Shown in pieces: positions 26,731 through 39,400 of a DNA stretch of 64,000 bases (position 1 is the stretch's first letter; every line of letters begins with the position of its first letter). This stretch comes from Bradyrhizobium arachidis (GTDB lineage Bacteria; Pseudomonadota; Alphaproteobacteria; Rhizobiales; Xanthobacteraceae): contig NZ_CP077970.1 in assembly GCF_024758505.1 (NCBI RefSeq), positions 8,184,001-8,248,000 of the forward strand, read 5' to 3'. Both the position numbers and the translations under genes were made by a program. The notes below the pieces were generated by a model. The model was not told the DNA's origin and did not search any database. It was given only the letters and a program-made list of their open reading frames with translations.

Positions 26731-28800
26731 CTATGTAATTGAAGAGAAGAGATTTTGTTGAGCGGGATGCGATCCCGCGGGGTGTTTTGGGTTCTGTCGC
26801 GCTCGTTCGGCGATAGATTGAGCAGCAGTTGTTATCAGCCAGGTGCGGGCGAAGATCCAAGGACCATCCGGCAGAGGATGGATGGATTCGATCTCACCGA
26901 CTTCAGCGGCCAGCCGGAGCGTCTTGGGCGCGATCTTCAAGAGCTTTGCGGCCTTGCCAAGGTTGAGCCATGGCTCGATCCCGTCGTCGGCGGGCTTGAA
27001 CACCGGGATGTGGTAGTTCGAGCGCATTGATGTGACGCGCTCGCGGGTCCAGCGATTGCCGTTGCCGGTCTTGAGGCCGTTGCGATTGAGAAGGCCGGCA
27101 ATCAGATCGTCGCTGGCGATCACCACCAGTTGACGTACGGCCTGGATGATGTCGGCAGAGGTGCTGTTGCGTTGTCCGCGCCGGCGCTTCGGCAAGCGCA
27201 ACTCGCTGTGGGCGCCACCCACCCAATGAACGATGAGAACGATCTCGGAGGCCACGTCGTCGATATCGGCCACGACCTCATGGATGAGGGTGCGCACAAT
27301 GCGCTTCTTGAGGCGAGCATCCGTCGTCGGCGCATCCCAGACCGTTTTGAGGTTCGAGGCCAGAACGCCGAGCGAGACTGGATCAGCAAGGGGTGCGGGC
27401 GTCGCCGCATCATGCATGGCGATCTTGGCCTCAACCTCCGCCGTGTGAGCGAGCGCCCTGTTCCAGCGGGCTTCCAGTCCACTGGCCACCAGCCGATTCG
27501 CGGGATCAGCGGCATCGTATTGCCGGAAAGCCCTGTCGGCGGCATAGCGCGCCGCTTCGAGGTCGCGACTGAGAGCATCGCGTACCTGATCGCGCCGTTC
27601 CCTGGCTCCCTTGGCGGCAGCGGTTGCGGCGGCGACAGCGCCCGGACCGACGACTCCAAGCAGTGCTGCCTCGATGGCGTCATCGACGCGCAGTCCGCCG
27701 AAGGCGATGCAGTGGGACCCGCCATTGTCCATCCAGGCGCGGCTGCAGCTGTAGCGCGGGATATGGTTTTCCATGCCGGAGTACCGGAGTGTGAGCTTGC
27801 GACCGCAGCGCTTGCAGCGGATCAGACCGGCCAGCAACGCCTCACCATGCTTGGGCGCGCCGTGATGCCGACTGGTGGGAACATTGCTGCTGACCATGGT
27901 GCGAATCGCCTCGAACTTCTCCCAGCTCACATACCCTTCGTGAGTGTTGGGCTTCAGCGTCAGCCATTCGTTCCGCGCCTTGCGGCGGATCTTCACGCTC
28001 ACGCCCGCGGTGCTGTATCCCGCCGCCACAGCTGTCTTACCATAGGCATAGGCGCCGCCGTAGACCGGGTTCTCAATGATCCGGTGGATGGCAGAGTAGT
28101 TTGGTCGCCGCCAGGCCGTGTCGCCGTTGGTCTGCTTCACCGGCAGATCGAGATTGTACTCGTGGAGCCAGCAGAGCGCCTGCCGCGCGCTGCCCAGTTC
28201 CTCGACCTTGTCGAACACCAGCTTGATCGCTTCCTGGACACGCCGATCCGGGTCTTTCTCATAACGGTCGCCGGCCTTCACGAAGCCGACGGGCGCTGTC
28301 ACAACCAACTCGCCCCGGCGTGCCTTCTCGTAGCGGGCCGAGAGCCAGCGCTGGCGCAACAGATCCAGCTCGTACTCGTTGAGGCTGCCTTTGAGCCCGA
28401 GCAGCAGGCGGTCGTTGCCGTGCCTTGGCGCATAGATAGTCTCTTGATCGACCAGAACGGTATCGACCACGCGGCACATCTCGATGAGTTGCTGCCAATC
28501 CCGGCTGTTGCGGGCGAAGCGCGAGACCTCGCGGGCGCAAACCGCACCAACCTTGCCGAGGCAAACCTCCGCCACCATTCGCTCGAATCCGGCGCGTTGT
28601 ATGCCGCCGGCGGCTGAACGACCGAGATCATCATCGATCACTTCAATTTCTGACCACCCGAGTGCCGTCAGCCGGTCTCGCATGGCGTATTGCAGCGCGC
28701 TGCTCTCGCGATTGTGCAACACCTGATGGGCCGAAGATTGACGCACGTAAAGAATCGCCTTGCGCTCCAGATGATGAGGCCTGACCTTGTCAGAGATCAT
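26731..28800 (-). CDS. Large serine recombinase
   Basis: A 689-residue site-specific recombinase. The resolvase-type catalytic domain occupies residues 10-150: Ser22 in [11 protein letters not shown], with [16 protein letters not shown] and [21 protein letters not shown] recombinase domain follows ([20 protein letters not shown]), then a zinc ribbon ([15 protein letters not shown] ... YSCSRAWM ... HC), a coiled-coil region, and a C-terminal helical DNA-binding region ([20 protein letters not shown]). Such enzymes integrate or excise elements between short att sites. It starts at ATG 28800 and overlaps the small upstream gene by 11 bases. It lies between two halves of an IS3 orfB relic. Confidence 0.9.
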   Translation of the reverse strand: MISDKVRPHHLERKAILYVRQSSAHQVLHNRESSALQYAMRDRLTALGWSEIEVIDDDLGRSAAGGIQRAGFERMVAEVCLGKVGAVCAREVSRFARNSRDWQQLIEMCRVVDTVLVDQETIYAPRHGNDRLLLGLKGSLNEYELDLLRQRWLSARYEKARRGELVVTAPVGFVKAGDRYEKDPDRRVQEAIKLVFDKVEELGSARQALCWLHEYNLDLPVKQTNGDTAWRRPNYSAIHRIIENPVYGGAYAYGKTAVAAGYSTAGVSVKIRRKARNEWLTLKPNTHEGYVSWEKFEAIRTMVSSNVPTSRHHGAPKHGEALLAGLIRCKRCGRKLTLRYSGMENHIPRYSCSRAWMDNGGSHCIAFGGLRVDDAIEAALLGVVGPGAVAAATAAAKGARERRDQVRDALSRDLEAARYAADRAFRQYDAADPANRLVASGLEARWNRALAHTAEVEAKIAMHDAATPAPLADPVSLGVLASNLKTVWDAPTTDARLKKRIVRTLIHEVVADIDDVASEIVLIVHWVGGAHSELRLPKRRRGQRNSTSADIIQAVRQLVVIASDDLIAGLLNRNGLKTGNGNRWTRERVTSMRSNYHIPVFKPADDGIEPWLNLGKAAKLLKIAPKTLRLAAEVGEIESIHPLPDGPWIFARTWLITTAAQSIAERARQNPKHPAGSHPAQQNLFSSIT

Positions 28801-29029
28801 GATCGACCTCCTTCGCGGGCGGCGTCGCTGTCATCGCAGCATGGTCGAGGATCAACTGCGTCATCAGGCTCGTGAGCGCTGCCCGCGCTTCTGCTGGCAG
28901 ATCCAGCCATGTGGGCGCGCCGATGGCGCCGTTCGGCAGGCCACTCCCGAACAGATCCATCTGCTGCTGCGGCCGCGGTTGTCGATCGTGTCGGTATCCG
29001 CTCCCTGGCACTGCCGTCTGCCGTGACAT
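28790..29029 (-). CDS. Small partner protein of the serine recombinase
   Basis: A 79-residue protein with [20 protein letters not shown], then [20 protein letters not shown]. From memory, short proteins with the same look precede large serine recombinases in rhizobial genomes, often with overlapping genes, as here. The C-terminal half is helical. It may assist recombinase expression or directionality; this is inferred only from position. Confidence 0.6.
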   Translation of the reverse strand: MSRQTAVPGSGYRHDRQPRPQQQMDLFGSGLPNGAIGAPTWLDLPAEARAALTSLMTQLILDHAAMTATPPAKEVDHDL

Positions 29030-29383
29030 GAGTCTCTCCCCGATTCTGGTCGTGAGAGGCTCTGGATGCGCCAGAAAGCAGGGCAGCTGATGGCGTTCGA
29101 TCCTTCAACGCCAGATCGAGAAGCGCAGAGAGCGCCGAAAGTGCGTCAATGCTGACAAACGGCTGAGCTGTCAAAGGCTCAGCGTAAGGGCATACTGCCC
29201 GATCGAACATCCATGCTGGAACCTCCAACCATCGATCCGCTTGCGATCCATCAAGAGAGCAGCGGAAAGCGACATCATCAGCCTTCTCGACCCTTCCATG
29301 AACGCAAACTCGGCGACCAAACCAGGGATGATGTCGATAAAGAACCTCGCGAAGAACGGTCCTGTGGGCGTTCTTGAGCCTTG

Positions 29384-29500
29384 TTGTACAACACGACCCG
29401 CAGGCACTCGACCATCGGTTATCTCAGCCCGGTTGAGTTCGAGCGCAAGGTGGGATTACTCAACCCGGTGTTCATCAAACCGGCATCAGCTCAGGGTTTG
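29384..29500 (+). pseudogene. IS3-family transposase (orfB) C-terminal remnant
   Basis: The plus strand encodes LYNTTRRHSTIGYLSPVEFE, the conserved end of IS3 orfB, then RKVGLLNPVFIKP. It fits directly onto the fragment ending at 26707 (DYIERFYN), suggesting one ancestral gene split by insertion of the recombinase unit. The remainder of 29030-29648 shows no gene. Confidence 0.7.
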
Positions 29501-29648
29501 AGTCTGGGGGTTCGCTACATCGCGATACCCGCTATCGCAGGAACGGCGACAGGCCTACTCCTCGGGAAGAGGCGTCTCACGGAAACCGACCAGCTCAATT
29601 TGCTGCTCGAGGCCGCTGCTTGAGCGCGGAGGATTCCGCAGCAGGACG

Positions 29649-32600
29649 CTACGTGCCGCTCCATGTAACTGCAATCCACAGGTCCCCGAGTTCCTTGTCG
29701 TCGAAAAAGAGCTTCAGGTCCCCTACAGGTGCAGCTGGCAAAGCCATGCTCGTGAAGTTTCCGGTGAGCACTTTTCCCATTGTCACATCCTTGGTGAGCG
29801 TGTCGTGCTTAGTTGCGCCGTCGGTCTTGTCCGCCTTGTCGAACACGTCGAGGGTCGCGGGCGTTGCCGCCTTGCTGCTACGCGCGACGACATCCACCCG
29901 GGTCACGCTGGTCAGGCGACCTTTGCTCCAGAACGGGTAGTGTTCCTCGCGAAGTCCGAGCTCGAGCACAAAGCGCTGGTTGGCACCAGGGACCTGCCCC
30001 TGGAACTTCGCCCACTCGTTTGGAAACTCGTCTCGAACAGAAAACAGTCGAACAGACCCCACTGCCTTCGCATCGTCGATCAAGGACTTCAGGTTGGTGA
30101 TTGCTCCTTGACGGAGCAACGATCCACCCTCGCGGGCCGTGTAGCGGATGTGCAGAATAACGTCGCTGATCGTCTCGTAGTCGAACTGGACCGGATCGCC
30201 CTTGCTCGGGTTGCCAGGCAGTTCGAGCTGCCACTCGCTGATGGCTCCCGCGTTCTCGAACGGCAAGTAGCGCTCGTCGCGCGGATTCGTCTCGAAGAGA
30301 CCGCCGTCGCTTTGCGCCGAACTCGTGATGATCGACTGCAGACTCCCAAAGTAGTCTTCGAACCGATCATCCTCCGCGTTCTCGCGAGCGTAGACTCCGT
30401 CGCGGAGAACCGGCGTCTTGCGGATGCCGCTCTTGAGCAGGCTTAGCGTGCAGTTTACGCTTGCATAGGGCCCGCTGACACACGGGATGCTGAGAGCCAC
30501 CGACTTGATACGGCGGAAGTAGTGGCCTGGGCCATCCATGTCGAAAAGGGATTCAGGAAGCGCAACTGTGCAGCGGCCGGTCCTCCGTAAACTGAGCAGC
30601 GCGAGCGGGGCCACTTGGAGCAGGCTCACATGCTTGGTCATCTCGTATTCGCGCTGATTCAGCTCGTGGTACGCAATCTCCATCCGCTTGATGTCGAGGT
30701 ACAGCTTCTCCCCAGAAAGGAGCCCTTCCTTCCCGGCGAGATAGCCGAACTGGAGATACGTCAGCTCTCGGTTTCCGAGTTCATGCTGCAGTGCGCGCTC
30801 GGCCCGTTTGGCCGCGTCAAACGCGATCTGGAAGCACTGGGCGTAGAGACCCTTCACCTCGCGCTTCATCCACGTGTAGAGCGCCTTGTTCGTCTTCTTG
30901 CCCGACTTCTGCGCTCCCTCCTCATTCAGGAATCGCTCGGTTTCCGCCGCGTGCTCCATCTGCTTTCGGTGGCTCTTCAACTCCTGCTCGGCAATGGCTT
31001 GTCGAAGCTCCGCCGCACGGAACTGCTTGAACGTCTGCGCGATCTCTCCGGCTGCCAAGTTGCTCTGGAACGCCCAATCTTGCTCGCGGCGATTGTATGT
31101 CCCCACGCGCGCAGAGCCGCCGGATTCGTAGGTTCGTTTCTCCGCGTCGGCCCGAGCAAAGCCGGCCCAAAACGACATCGCCCGCGATAATGCAGACCCC
31201 CCAAAACTCAGGTTTCCACCGATTCCCCAGAACTCAAACGCGACACCCAGCTCGGGCAGCAGGCTTAGCCCCGCGCCGATCCTCTCTTTTCCAGACGCCC
31301 CTTCGTTCAAGTCCCTTGCTTCCGCGAGCTTGGTGATCTCAGTCCGCTCGTGACTGCTCACGATCTTTCCCCCGGCGTCACCGAGGTTCTGGGCGATGTC
31401 GATCTCAATGTCGCGCAGAGCTACTTCGGGCTCCTTCATCGCGAACTTCATCTTCTCGAGGCTCTCGGCGTCTAGGTCGGTCCACGGCGGTATTGCTTTC
31501 TCGATTTCGTCGTCCTTCTTTCCCAGCTGCCGCTCGTAGTAGGTGTAGCGTTGCACGGCGAGCGCCAGAGACTTGAGCAACCCCTCCTTCGACTTGATTG
31601 CCTCATGCAGTTGTCCATACTTCACGTGCTCAGTCATCTCCATGACCACGCGCTCATGCTTGGAACGCAGAATCGCAAGGGCCTCGCCGTCCTCTTTCTC
31701 CATCGCCGAGAGCAGATTGTTGCCGAGCGACTTGACCTCTTGGACGATTTCGCCGGCCTTCTGCACCAGGATCTGGAAGCGCACCAGCGGAAGGGGCTGG
31801 TTGAGGCCGTTGACGATGGCTCCCACGTCCAAGCCTGCGGCTGCGGCTCGCGCCAGCATAGCCGGATCGATAGGTGGCTCGAACAGCGCCAGCTGACGAA
31901 AGATGCCCTGGATGTTCAGGCTATTGCGAATCTTGAAGAGGCGATCTGCGACAGTGTCCCAGTACCCGAGCAACTTGTCGTTGCGCGGAACCCCGAAGTA
32001 CAGCGCCTTGTTTAAGCTGCGCACCGTCGCCAGGCGATCGCTCTCATCCGAGGTCTCCCCTGGGAACGGGAGGAGGTCGAAGGGGATATCGGCCTCAACA
32101 TCGCGCATGACGGTGCCAAACTGCTTGAGGTCGTTCCTCAGGTTCGCGTACGTCTGTGGGCGACCCCCCCCCCTCTTCGGAACTGCCTCCGGGCGAGGTC
32201 CGAGGATGTTCGCGGCCAGCACGTAGATCATGAGCGCTTCGTCAATGGCTTCGCCCGTGTCCTGCCGGAACAACGAGTCGCCCCAGGCGATCAGGTTGTC
32301 CAGATACGCCATGACGGTCTTGTACATGTACGCTTGCTGCCGGTATCTCGCGATGACGTGCGGTCGGAAAGGGGCGTCCTTCCACGCCTCGATGCTTCGT
32401 ACCGTCTCGTTGCGGAGTGCCTCGTCGCCGCCGGTGGCGAGGTTCACGAGGATGTCCTCGATTTGCTTGACGTCCATGTGCTGGAAGGGACGCACCTTCC
32501 AGAAGCGTTCGGGCGTGGGCCCCTCACTGTCATCCGTCGGATCGAAGAGGAAATGAAACCACCGTTGGGCTTCGGCGAAGCGCTGGTTCTTACTCAGATG

Positions 32601-33416
32601 GATAGCGATGGTGAGCGGAACGTGAAAAAAGAGCTCCCAGTTGTAAACCGAATAGGCGCCGCCCGAGGTGAAATCCAGGTCTTTGACCGGGTACGGCCGG
32701 TCAACGAGCTCCGACGGCTTGTATTTCGTCGGTGAGAAGATGTCAGCGTACAGGACCGGCACTGGCTTCCTCCTGAGGAGCGTCACCTGCGTTCCATTCG
32801 GGATGGTGAGCTGCGCTCCGCTGGCCAACACGACCGACGTGCCCGCCGGGAGTGTCGCTGAGCCTCCGTCGTTGAGCGTAATCAACGTCCCTCCAGGCGG
32901 GCTTATCTTCGCATCACCCAGGAGGACGGCTACCATGTCCTGAGACAGAGTGAATGCCGTGCCTGACTTCGGTGTCTCCCTCATCCCCTCCACAAGGGTC
33001 GCCGTCAGTCCATCAGGCAAAGCAGCGGGCGTGTGATGCTGCATCTTGGCGGAGTGTGCAATCAGGACCCCGCCGGGTGCCTGCACGTCCGCGAGCAGGG
33101 CGATAGCCGAGCCTGCGTCAACGATGATGTTGGTGTTCTTCATCAGCGCAACTTCGATGCTGCCCGGGAAGGAAGCGCCGGCTACGTACTCCGTGTCAGC
33201 GGCCTGCAGGCCCGCCGTCCCTTTGCGGAGTAGCCTTTGGGCGAGCTGTCCGACATGGGGGTGAAAGTGCGGGTAGAAGCGGTAGCTGACCTCGCGCTCC
33301 TGGGCCACGACGTACTTCGTCTCCTTCGCACCGATGACGCGCCCGGGAATGAAGACGATCTCCGTGTCGAGGTGCCCGTGGAACTTCCGGACCGGGGCGG
33401 TGGTAATTGGATTCAT
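29649..33416 (-). CDS. Tc toxin subunit A, C-terminal half (pore and TcB-binding)
   Basis: A 1255-residue protein. In Tc toxins, TcA forms the pentameric shaft and channel that injects the TcB-TcC payload. Residues 140-215 hold short Gly-rich beta repeats (GGTLITLNDGGSATLPAGTS; SGAQLTIPNGTQVTLL). From about residue 235 the channel region begins: YNWELFFHVPLTIAIHLSKN and WFHFLFDPTDD, then long alpha-helices up to residue 900. The C-terminal part matches the TcB-binding domain of TcA: LPESLFDMDGPGHYFRRIKS, then LSIPCVSGPYASVNCTLSLL. ATG 33416 follows GGAG and lies 18 bases after the N-terminal half gene. A TcA split over two genes is known from Yersinia entomophaga (YenA1/YenA2). Confidence 0.85.
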   Translation of the reverse strand: MNPITTAPVRKFHGHLDTEIVFIPGRVIGAKETKYVVAQEREVSYRFYPHFHPHVGQLAQRLLRKGTAGLQAADTEYVAGASFPGSIEVALMKNTNIIVDAGSAIALLADVQAPGGVLIAHSAKMQHHTPAALPDGLTATLVEGMRETPKSGTAFTLSQDMVAVLLGDAKISPPGGTLITLNDGGSATLPAGTSVVLASGAQLTIPNGTQVTLLRRKPVPVLYADIFSPTKYKPSELVDRPYPVKDLDFTSGGAYSVYNWELFFHVPLTIAIHLSKNQRFAEAQRWFHFLFDPTDDSEGPTPERFWKVRPFQHMDVKQIEDILVNLATGGDEALRNETVRSIEAWKDAPFRPHVIARYRQQAYMYKTVMAYLDNLIAWGDSLFRQDTGEAIDEALMIYVLAANILGPRPEAVPKRGGGRPQTYANLRNDLKQFGTVMRDVEADIPFDLLPFPGETSDESDRLATVRSLNKALYFGVPRNDKLLGYWDTVADRLFKIRNSLNIQGIFRQLALFEPPIDPAMLARAAAAGLDVGAIVNGLNQPLPLVRFQILVQKAGEIVQEVKSLGNNLLSAMEKEDGEALAILRSKHERVVMEMTEHVKYGQLHEAIKSKEGLLKSLALAVQRYTYYERQLGKKDDEIEKAIPPWTDLDAESLEKMKFAMKEPEVALRDIEIDIAQNLGDAGGKIVSSHERTEITKLAEARDLNEGASGKERIGAGLSLLPELGVAFEFWGIGGNLSFGGSALSRAMSFWAGFARADAEKRTYESGGSARVGTYNRREQDWAFQSNLAAGEIAQTFKQFRAAELRQAIAEQELKSHRKQMEHAAETERFLNEEGAQKSGKKTNKALYTWMKREVKGLYAQCFQIAFDAAKRAERALQHELGNRELTYLQFGYLAGKEGLLSGEKLYLDIKRMEIAYHELNQREYEMTKHVSLLQVAPLALLSLRRTGRCTVALPESLFDMDGPGHYFRRIKSVALSIPCVSGPYASVNCTLSLLKSGIRKTPVLRDGVYARENAEDDRFEDYFGSLQSIITSSAQSDGGLFETNPRDERYLPFENAGAISEWQLELPGNPSKGDPVQFDYETISDVILHIRYTAREGGSLLRQGAITNLKSLIDDAKAVGSVRLFSVRDEFPNEWAKFQGQVPGANQRFVLELGLREEHYPFWSKGRLTSVTRVDVVARSSKAATPATLDVFDKADKTDGATKHDTLTKDVTMGKVLTGNFTSMALPAAPVGDLKLFFDDKELGDLWIAVTWSGT

Positions 33417-33434
33417 GGCTTTGTCTCCAACAGC

Positions 33435-36400
33435 TCAATGACCGATGGTGCCGCCGCCGAGGCCCATTGCCGTGTTCGCGCCGAAGCCCGAACGAGCGAG
33501 CGCATCAACGTTCTGTGCGAGGGTCGAGTTCAGGCCGGCGCTGCCAATGATGTTTAAGCCGCCCTGGACCTGATTCAGGCCGCCTTTCTCAACGCTAGCC
33601 GTACCGACGATCACGGTCGCGTTTCCCGCCCCGATGCTGCTGCCCGGATGGATATCCACTGTCGACCCACCCAGGGCGATGGCAGATCCGACTTCGGTGG
33701 ACGGAAGAATCGTCGCGTCAAGGCGTCCCAATGGTCCTACGAGTTCGCCGTCGAACAGCAGGCCGGTCGCAGGGTTTACCAACCAATCTTCTCCTGGTTT
33801 CACCTTCACGAGCGACCTCGGATCGATAGGGCCGGACCAGGCCTGATCGCCCGGGGTAGGAACGGGCCACTTCCGTGGAATCTTAGGCTTAACTGGGATT
33901 TCCTTCCACCAGTCTGGATCCATCCAACCAGGATCTGGTTGGGGAGTGCGTGTCACCCATTCCTGCCACTCCTCGATGGTCCGCTCGGCGACGCTTGGTT
34001 CGACGAAAAGAGTGTGCCTGTTGTCCTGGTAGAACAGCGGCTTCATCAGCGAGGCAATTTCAGCGAGGCCGCTTTCTATGGCCTCTTGGACGGCCGCCGG
34101 ATCGCTGGCGGCGATTGATGCGGCACTTGGGGCGCCGAGTGTAATGTTGTTGTCACAAAGAAGGATCGTGTACGAGCCGCTCTCCTGATCGAGGATGCTT
34201 GGCGTTTCAGGGGTCAGAGTATAACCCGACTGACCTGTCGTTATCCGGCTGTTGAAGGTGACCTTGAAGCGCCCGCTCCCCGCGTACTGCGTGGCATTCA
34301 CAGTGTTTGCGCTGTACGGATTTGCTGGCGCGCTGCTGAACGTGGCCTTCTCTGGGATACTGTTTCGGCCGGCGAGGTAAAAGGACTGATCGAAGGGCGC
34401 GCGAAGGTGTATGTACACGCCGCGTTCTTCGCCGTTGTCATACGGCTCCTTGCTCACGTGAATGCCAACCATTCGAGGCACGATAGGAAAAGAGAACGTC
34501 CCCAGATCGCCTTGATCCACTTTGAACGTGCTGTCGGCCCTGAGCACCTGATCGCCGCCAGAATGGAGCCCACTGGATTCTCGAATCGTCCACTCGCCTC
34601 GCACGTATTCGCTCCAGTGAAGGTGAGCTTCCAGCTCAGACTCAGCGGCTTCAATACGGACAGAGTCCCCAGCCTTGATTGTACGCGCCTCACCGCCGGT
34701 CTGCTTGGGCCTCTCGAGGAACGTGACCCAGAAGAGGTAGAGACGATCACGCCAAACTACGGGAGCGAGATGATCACCTTCGATCTCGGCAGTCACCGGC
34801 TCCCACGGCGTCCACATCTGGTCTGCGTAGCGACGGTAGAAGTACTTGTGCGGTTCGCCGTGCGTTCGCCCAATAACGTGCAGCGTATTCGGCGCTGGGT
34901 CCGTTTTGTCCTCGAGATGCATGGCCACGATGTCCAGCCGCGCGAGTTCCTCGAGCTTCCTCAGGTAGGTGAGGAACGCGTCCTCGACGAGGTCGTTGGA
35001 TACGTCGCCCTGCATCAGCGCACCCTCCAGATCGCTGAAGAGGTGCGTCTTGTCGTCGCGGAACTCCGGCTCGAGCCAGTTCTCTGGGAACAGGAAAATC
35101 TTTCGGTTCGCTTCCCAGACCCGGTAGCGCTTCATCCACTCCCATTGCTTGCCATTGATGAGCGCCGCAGGTGGAACGTTCGCTTCGAGATTGAGCAAGC
35201 ACCGCTGGATGAACAGCTGCACGGACCCAATCGCCAGCCGGATGCGCGACGTCTGCACGACCGGCTCCATGCCGGGGTCGATGAGAAAGTACTCGTAGAG
35301 CTGCTCGATGCGAGCAAAGCCGCGCTGATGCATGACGTGATTCACCAAGGCGTCACGTTGACGCTGGCGAAGCTTGTCGAAGATCGGCTGTGCAAGACGC
35401 TGCCACACCTCGGGCTCAAAGCGCGCCTTGATGGCTTCCTTCAGGTCCCTCGCCACCGCGAAGCGCTGCTCTTGGGTTGCCCCAGCACCGGCAATTCGGG
35501 TCCAGCCAGCCACCGACGCAACCGGGACGCCGAAACGTTCGACCACCTCCAGCGCATACCACAACCGCCCCAGCGGCACTTCACTCGCGAACGCCGGCGA
35601 GGAGGCAAGCACCCTCGCGGCGGCCTTGACGGTGGCGTCATCCCGGCGCACGAGCTTTGCGATCGCCGAGTAGACCTTGTCGATGTCGCCGGTCTGATTG
35701 GTTTCGAACACGCCGATGAGATCGTCTGTGCCGCCGGCGGTCGCGCTCCTAATCCTCACGTACTCGAGCATTCGCAAGAACTGGCCGAAGAGGTCGGCAG
35801 CCCCGGCAGGAGAATCATCCACGACGACGGTGGGCATCTTCTTGAGGTCCAAGTTGCCGAAGTCACCCGCGTGGGTCAGCAAATAGCGGAGTTCGCGCTC
35901 ATTCAGACCTAAGCCCTGCGCGAGACCGAGGGCCTTCGTCAGCAAGTTCACGGCGCGCTCGGCACCGCTAAGCGTAGTAATCGGATAGAGCGCAAGCTGG
36001 GACAGGTTGTCCTTCGGGCTCGCCTCCCCCTGCACCAGGATCCGCGCGTCGCCGCCTCCCAGGTTTCGCAGCTTGACGGTGAATCGGTACGGACCCCCCG
36101 GCTTCAGTTCGATGTACTCGTTCGGCTTGTCGCCCAGCACCGCACCGTCCGCGGCCGCCGCGCCGCTCCAAAATAGGCCCCCAGGCAGGTGCTCGAAACG
36201 GACCTCGACCGCTCCGTTCTGTTTGTCGAGCGCAACGAAGAACCGGTACGCGCCGGCGGCGCGCACTTCGAGGTAGCCATCGAATGTCGCGCTCCTCGCC
36301 GCCACGGGTCGAATCAGATTGTTGTTCTTGTCCTTGAGTCCAGTGTCGGCGTCTGGAAAGACAAGCGAACTAAGGGCTACACCGGTCCCGTCCGTCGAGG

Positions 36401-39400
36401 CGAAGAAGTCCACGCTCAGTCCGCGGTCGCCGGACGCAGACAGGGCCGCGAGCAGGGACTGCGTGCCGGCACCTCCCGACGGAACCAAACCGAGAAGGCG
36501 CACATCCGTTAGCAGTGATTCAGCGAGCACCGGCTCGGCTGCCGTATACGCGGTCAGCGCTTGGACCACAAATTGTCGGATCAGGCGCTCTTGCAAGAAC
36601 GGCAAGAAGGCGTTCGCGAGCCGCGTACGTTGTTGCCGAAGTCGATTCTGCTGCTGAACCTCTGTCAAACCGGCAGGTGCCGGTGCGAACAGCAACGGAA
36701 AGTCCGCGGCATCGAGGAACCCGGTCGCGGGTTGAACATTTGCGGCTTGCTTCTGGAGGTGCTTCTCGAAGAAGGCGCGCGCCTGCTTCTCCACATCGTC
36801 CAGCAAATCGCTCAGAACCGCCGACGGCACGTGCGGGTTCGGTGGCACCGGTTTTGGCAACCGGGCCCGCAGCGCTGCCTTCTCGCCGGGGTCGAGCAGC
36901 ACGCCTCGATACGTGAGCTTCTGCTCTTGCCGCACTCCGCTGTAGACGACCTCTCTGAACGCGGGTTCGCCGCTGAACCTCTCGACGTTGAGCTGATTGG
37001 CGAGTGCCACGGGCGATTTGGTGGCCGTGAACTCCGCGGTGCCGTTAATCATCGCCAAAAAGCGTTCGACCACATCGGGAGGCAGGACCAGACCGAGCTT
37101 CTGCCGCAGCACTTCCTCGCCCATCGCACCGGGATCCACGGGAATAGCGTTGTCGGAACGTATCGCTCGGATGCCGTCAGACAGCGTCTTCAAGAGCGCC
37201 AGCGTGCTTTCCCGGTTCGGGCGATACTTGCCGGTCTCGTCGAAGCGGTGCCTGAGCAGGTACTCGAGATCCTCCAACTTGAACGCGGTGTCCTTGACCT
37301 TCTCTCCGACCTCCACGAAACGTAGTGTTTGGGAGAAGGGATAGTCCTCCTCCAGCTTCGTTAGGGGATCAGCATGAAGCGCCTTGAATGGGTCAAGGTC
37401 GGAGAATTGCTTGAGAGCAATCAGCTCTTGCACCGACAGCTTCAACCCCTTCGCCAGCAGACCGTATCGGTACAGAAGCGAGACGTGGTCGAGCGACAGC
37501 GCGGCCGTATCCAGGGACTTGCTGGCATCCTCAAGGATCCGCCGCACGTCGTCTGGAGTGAGGCCCAGCGCGCCCTGCAGCGCCAACAGGTGCCCCTTGA
37601 TGAGTAAAAACTCCTTGCCCTTCGTCTGCGCAGCATCGAGCAACCCGGGAAGGTTTGGGTTCGGCGACAGCGCGGCCAGCGCCGCCTTTTCGGCATCGGT
37701 GAGAACGCCTTGGAACGAGAGATGCTGAACCTCCTCAATGCCGTCGTATGCTATCTGGATTTTCGGCTCACCTGCGAACGGCGCCGGGTCGATCTTATCC
37801 GCCACCTTGACGTTCTCGAGCTGGACCTCGAACTGGCGCTTCTGTGCCGCTGTGGCGATCCAGGCCGCTGACAGGTAATGACCGAGCGGATGGTCGAAGA
37901 CGTCGTCGGTCTTCAGAACGGCGCGGTTCAAGAACAGCTGTTCGTAGAGCGATTTCTTCCCGGTCGTCGGGAAGTTCGCCCACAGCATCGTCAGCTTCAC
38001 ACGGCTCTGCTTGCCTACGCGAATCTTGTCATCCAGCGCCTTAAGGTGCGCGAGATAGATCAGCGCAGTCATGAGCGGACGCTTTCGGAGCGTCGCCTTC
38101 TCGAAAGGCGCGTTGGTAGGCATGAAAGCACAAAGGGCGCGATCGGTCTCCTCGATGGTCCACCCCAGCTTCCGCCAGAGCCGCACAAACAGATTGAGCT
38201 TCAAGAAGGCGATTTCGTCCACCGCATGGCCGTCGGCGTAGCGCAGGACGGTGGAGTCGAAGTCGCAACCGGCATCCGGATCCGCAAGCACCAAGATTTG
38301 ATCGAACGGAATGCCCTGCAGCTCGGCGTTGATCTGCACAACGGGCAAACCAAACTTCTTGCTGAACTCGTCGAGCAGCCCCTCGAAAGCCTCGATCTCG
38401 TTGATCGTCTGCCAGTCGTCCTGTGACAAGGCGTCGAAGCGCGCCTGCTTAGCGGCAGATAGCGCCGCCCGCTCCTTGGGGAGTCGCTGCCCTAGCGGCA
38501 ATGCGGGGTCGAGAAGATCCTGGTTGTGGTCGTAGAGAGCTTTGTTATTGGCATCACGGCAGAGCCGGACACTGCTGATGCTGACGCGAAGCTTGTACAG
38601 CACCACGAGCTGATCCAGCCTCGGGTTGACGAAGGCCGTCTGCACGAGTTCGACGAGCTGCTTGTAAGTCACCCCCAGCCGACGCGACAGCGCCTTGGCG
38701 GAGTTGAGGTCGATCCGCTGCTTCGTGTCGGCATCAGTTGCTGCCGTCGTCGCCTCGGCCGCATTCTTGAACCCATAGAGTTCGTACCACTTCGCCAGAG
38801 GATCGGGATTCGTGAACAGGTCGATCTCAGTCGGCGACAGTCGCAACGACTCCAGGAAAATGCCTGCGCGATCGTAGACCTGCGCTGGGACGAAGAGGTC
38901 ATCACTCGCACGGAGCACCTCGAGCACTCTCGACAGCGGCGTCTCGAAGTAGTCGCAGAACGCGCGCACAGTTTCGATCCACAGATCGAAGGGCAGCGTG
39001 AGCGGATACTTCGCATCGCGGACCTTATCGTACGCTTCGCGAATAATATTCTGAGGTTCCGCAAGGAGCTCGGGCGTGGTTGCGTCTCCGGTGTCGCGCG
39101 CCGCGGCGGCTTCGAGCCCGTCATGCGCGACGTAGTATTCAAGAATTTCGTTGACCAGATCGATGTATGGGAGCGCAGTGTTGGTATTCTCGCAGGTGAG
39201 CGGGATATATGGAAGGTCAGGCCGGCGCTCAATGAGCGCGTCGTAGGGCTTCTTGTACTTCGCGGTGTAGTCCTGACCGCCGTGCGCATCCTTCCAGCGA
39301 GCCAGAAAGTTCCCCCACACTTCCGGCTCGGCATCGACGAATTGGAGAATATCCACAAGATACGCCGCAGGACTGAGGACCGAGCGGCAGTGCTCGCACT

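Noticed and set aside
27130..28617. 495-codon plus-strand frame opposite the serine recombinase
   Set aside because: The minus-strand recombinase has clear catalytic and zinc motifs; the plus frame is an antisense by-product of high GC.
34407..35912. 501-codon plus-strand frame inside the TcA gene
   Set aside because: Antisense of a well-supported toxin gene, with Arg/Glu/Leu-rich content typical of such shadows.
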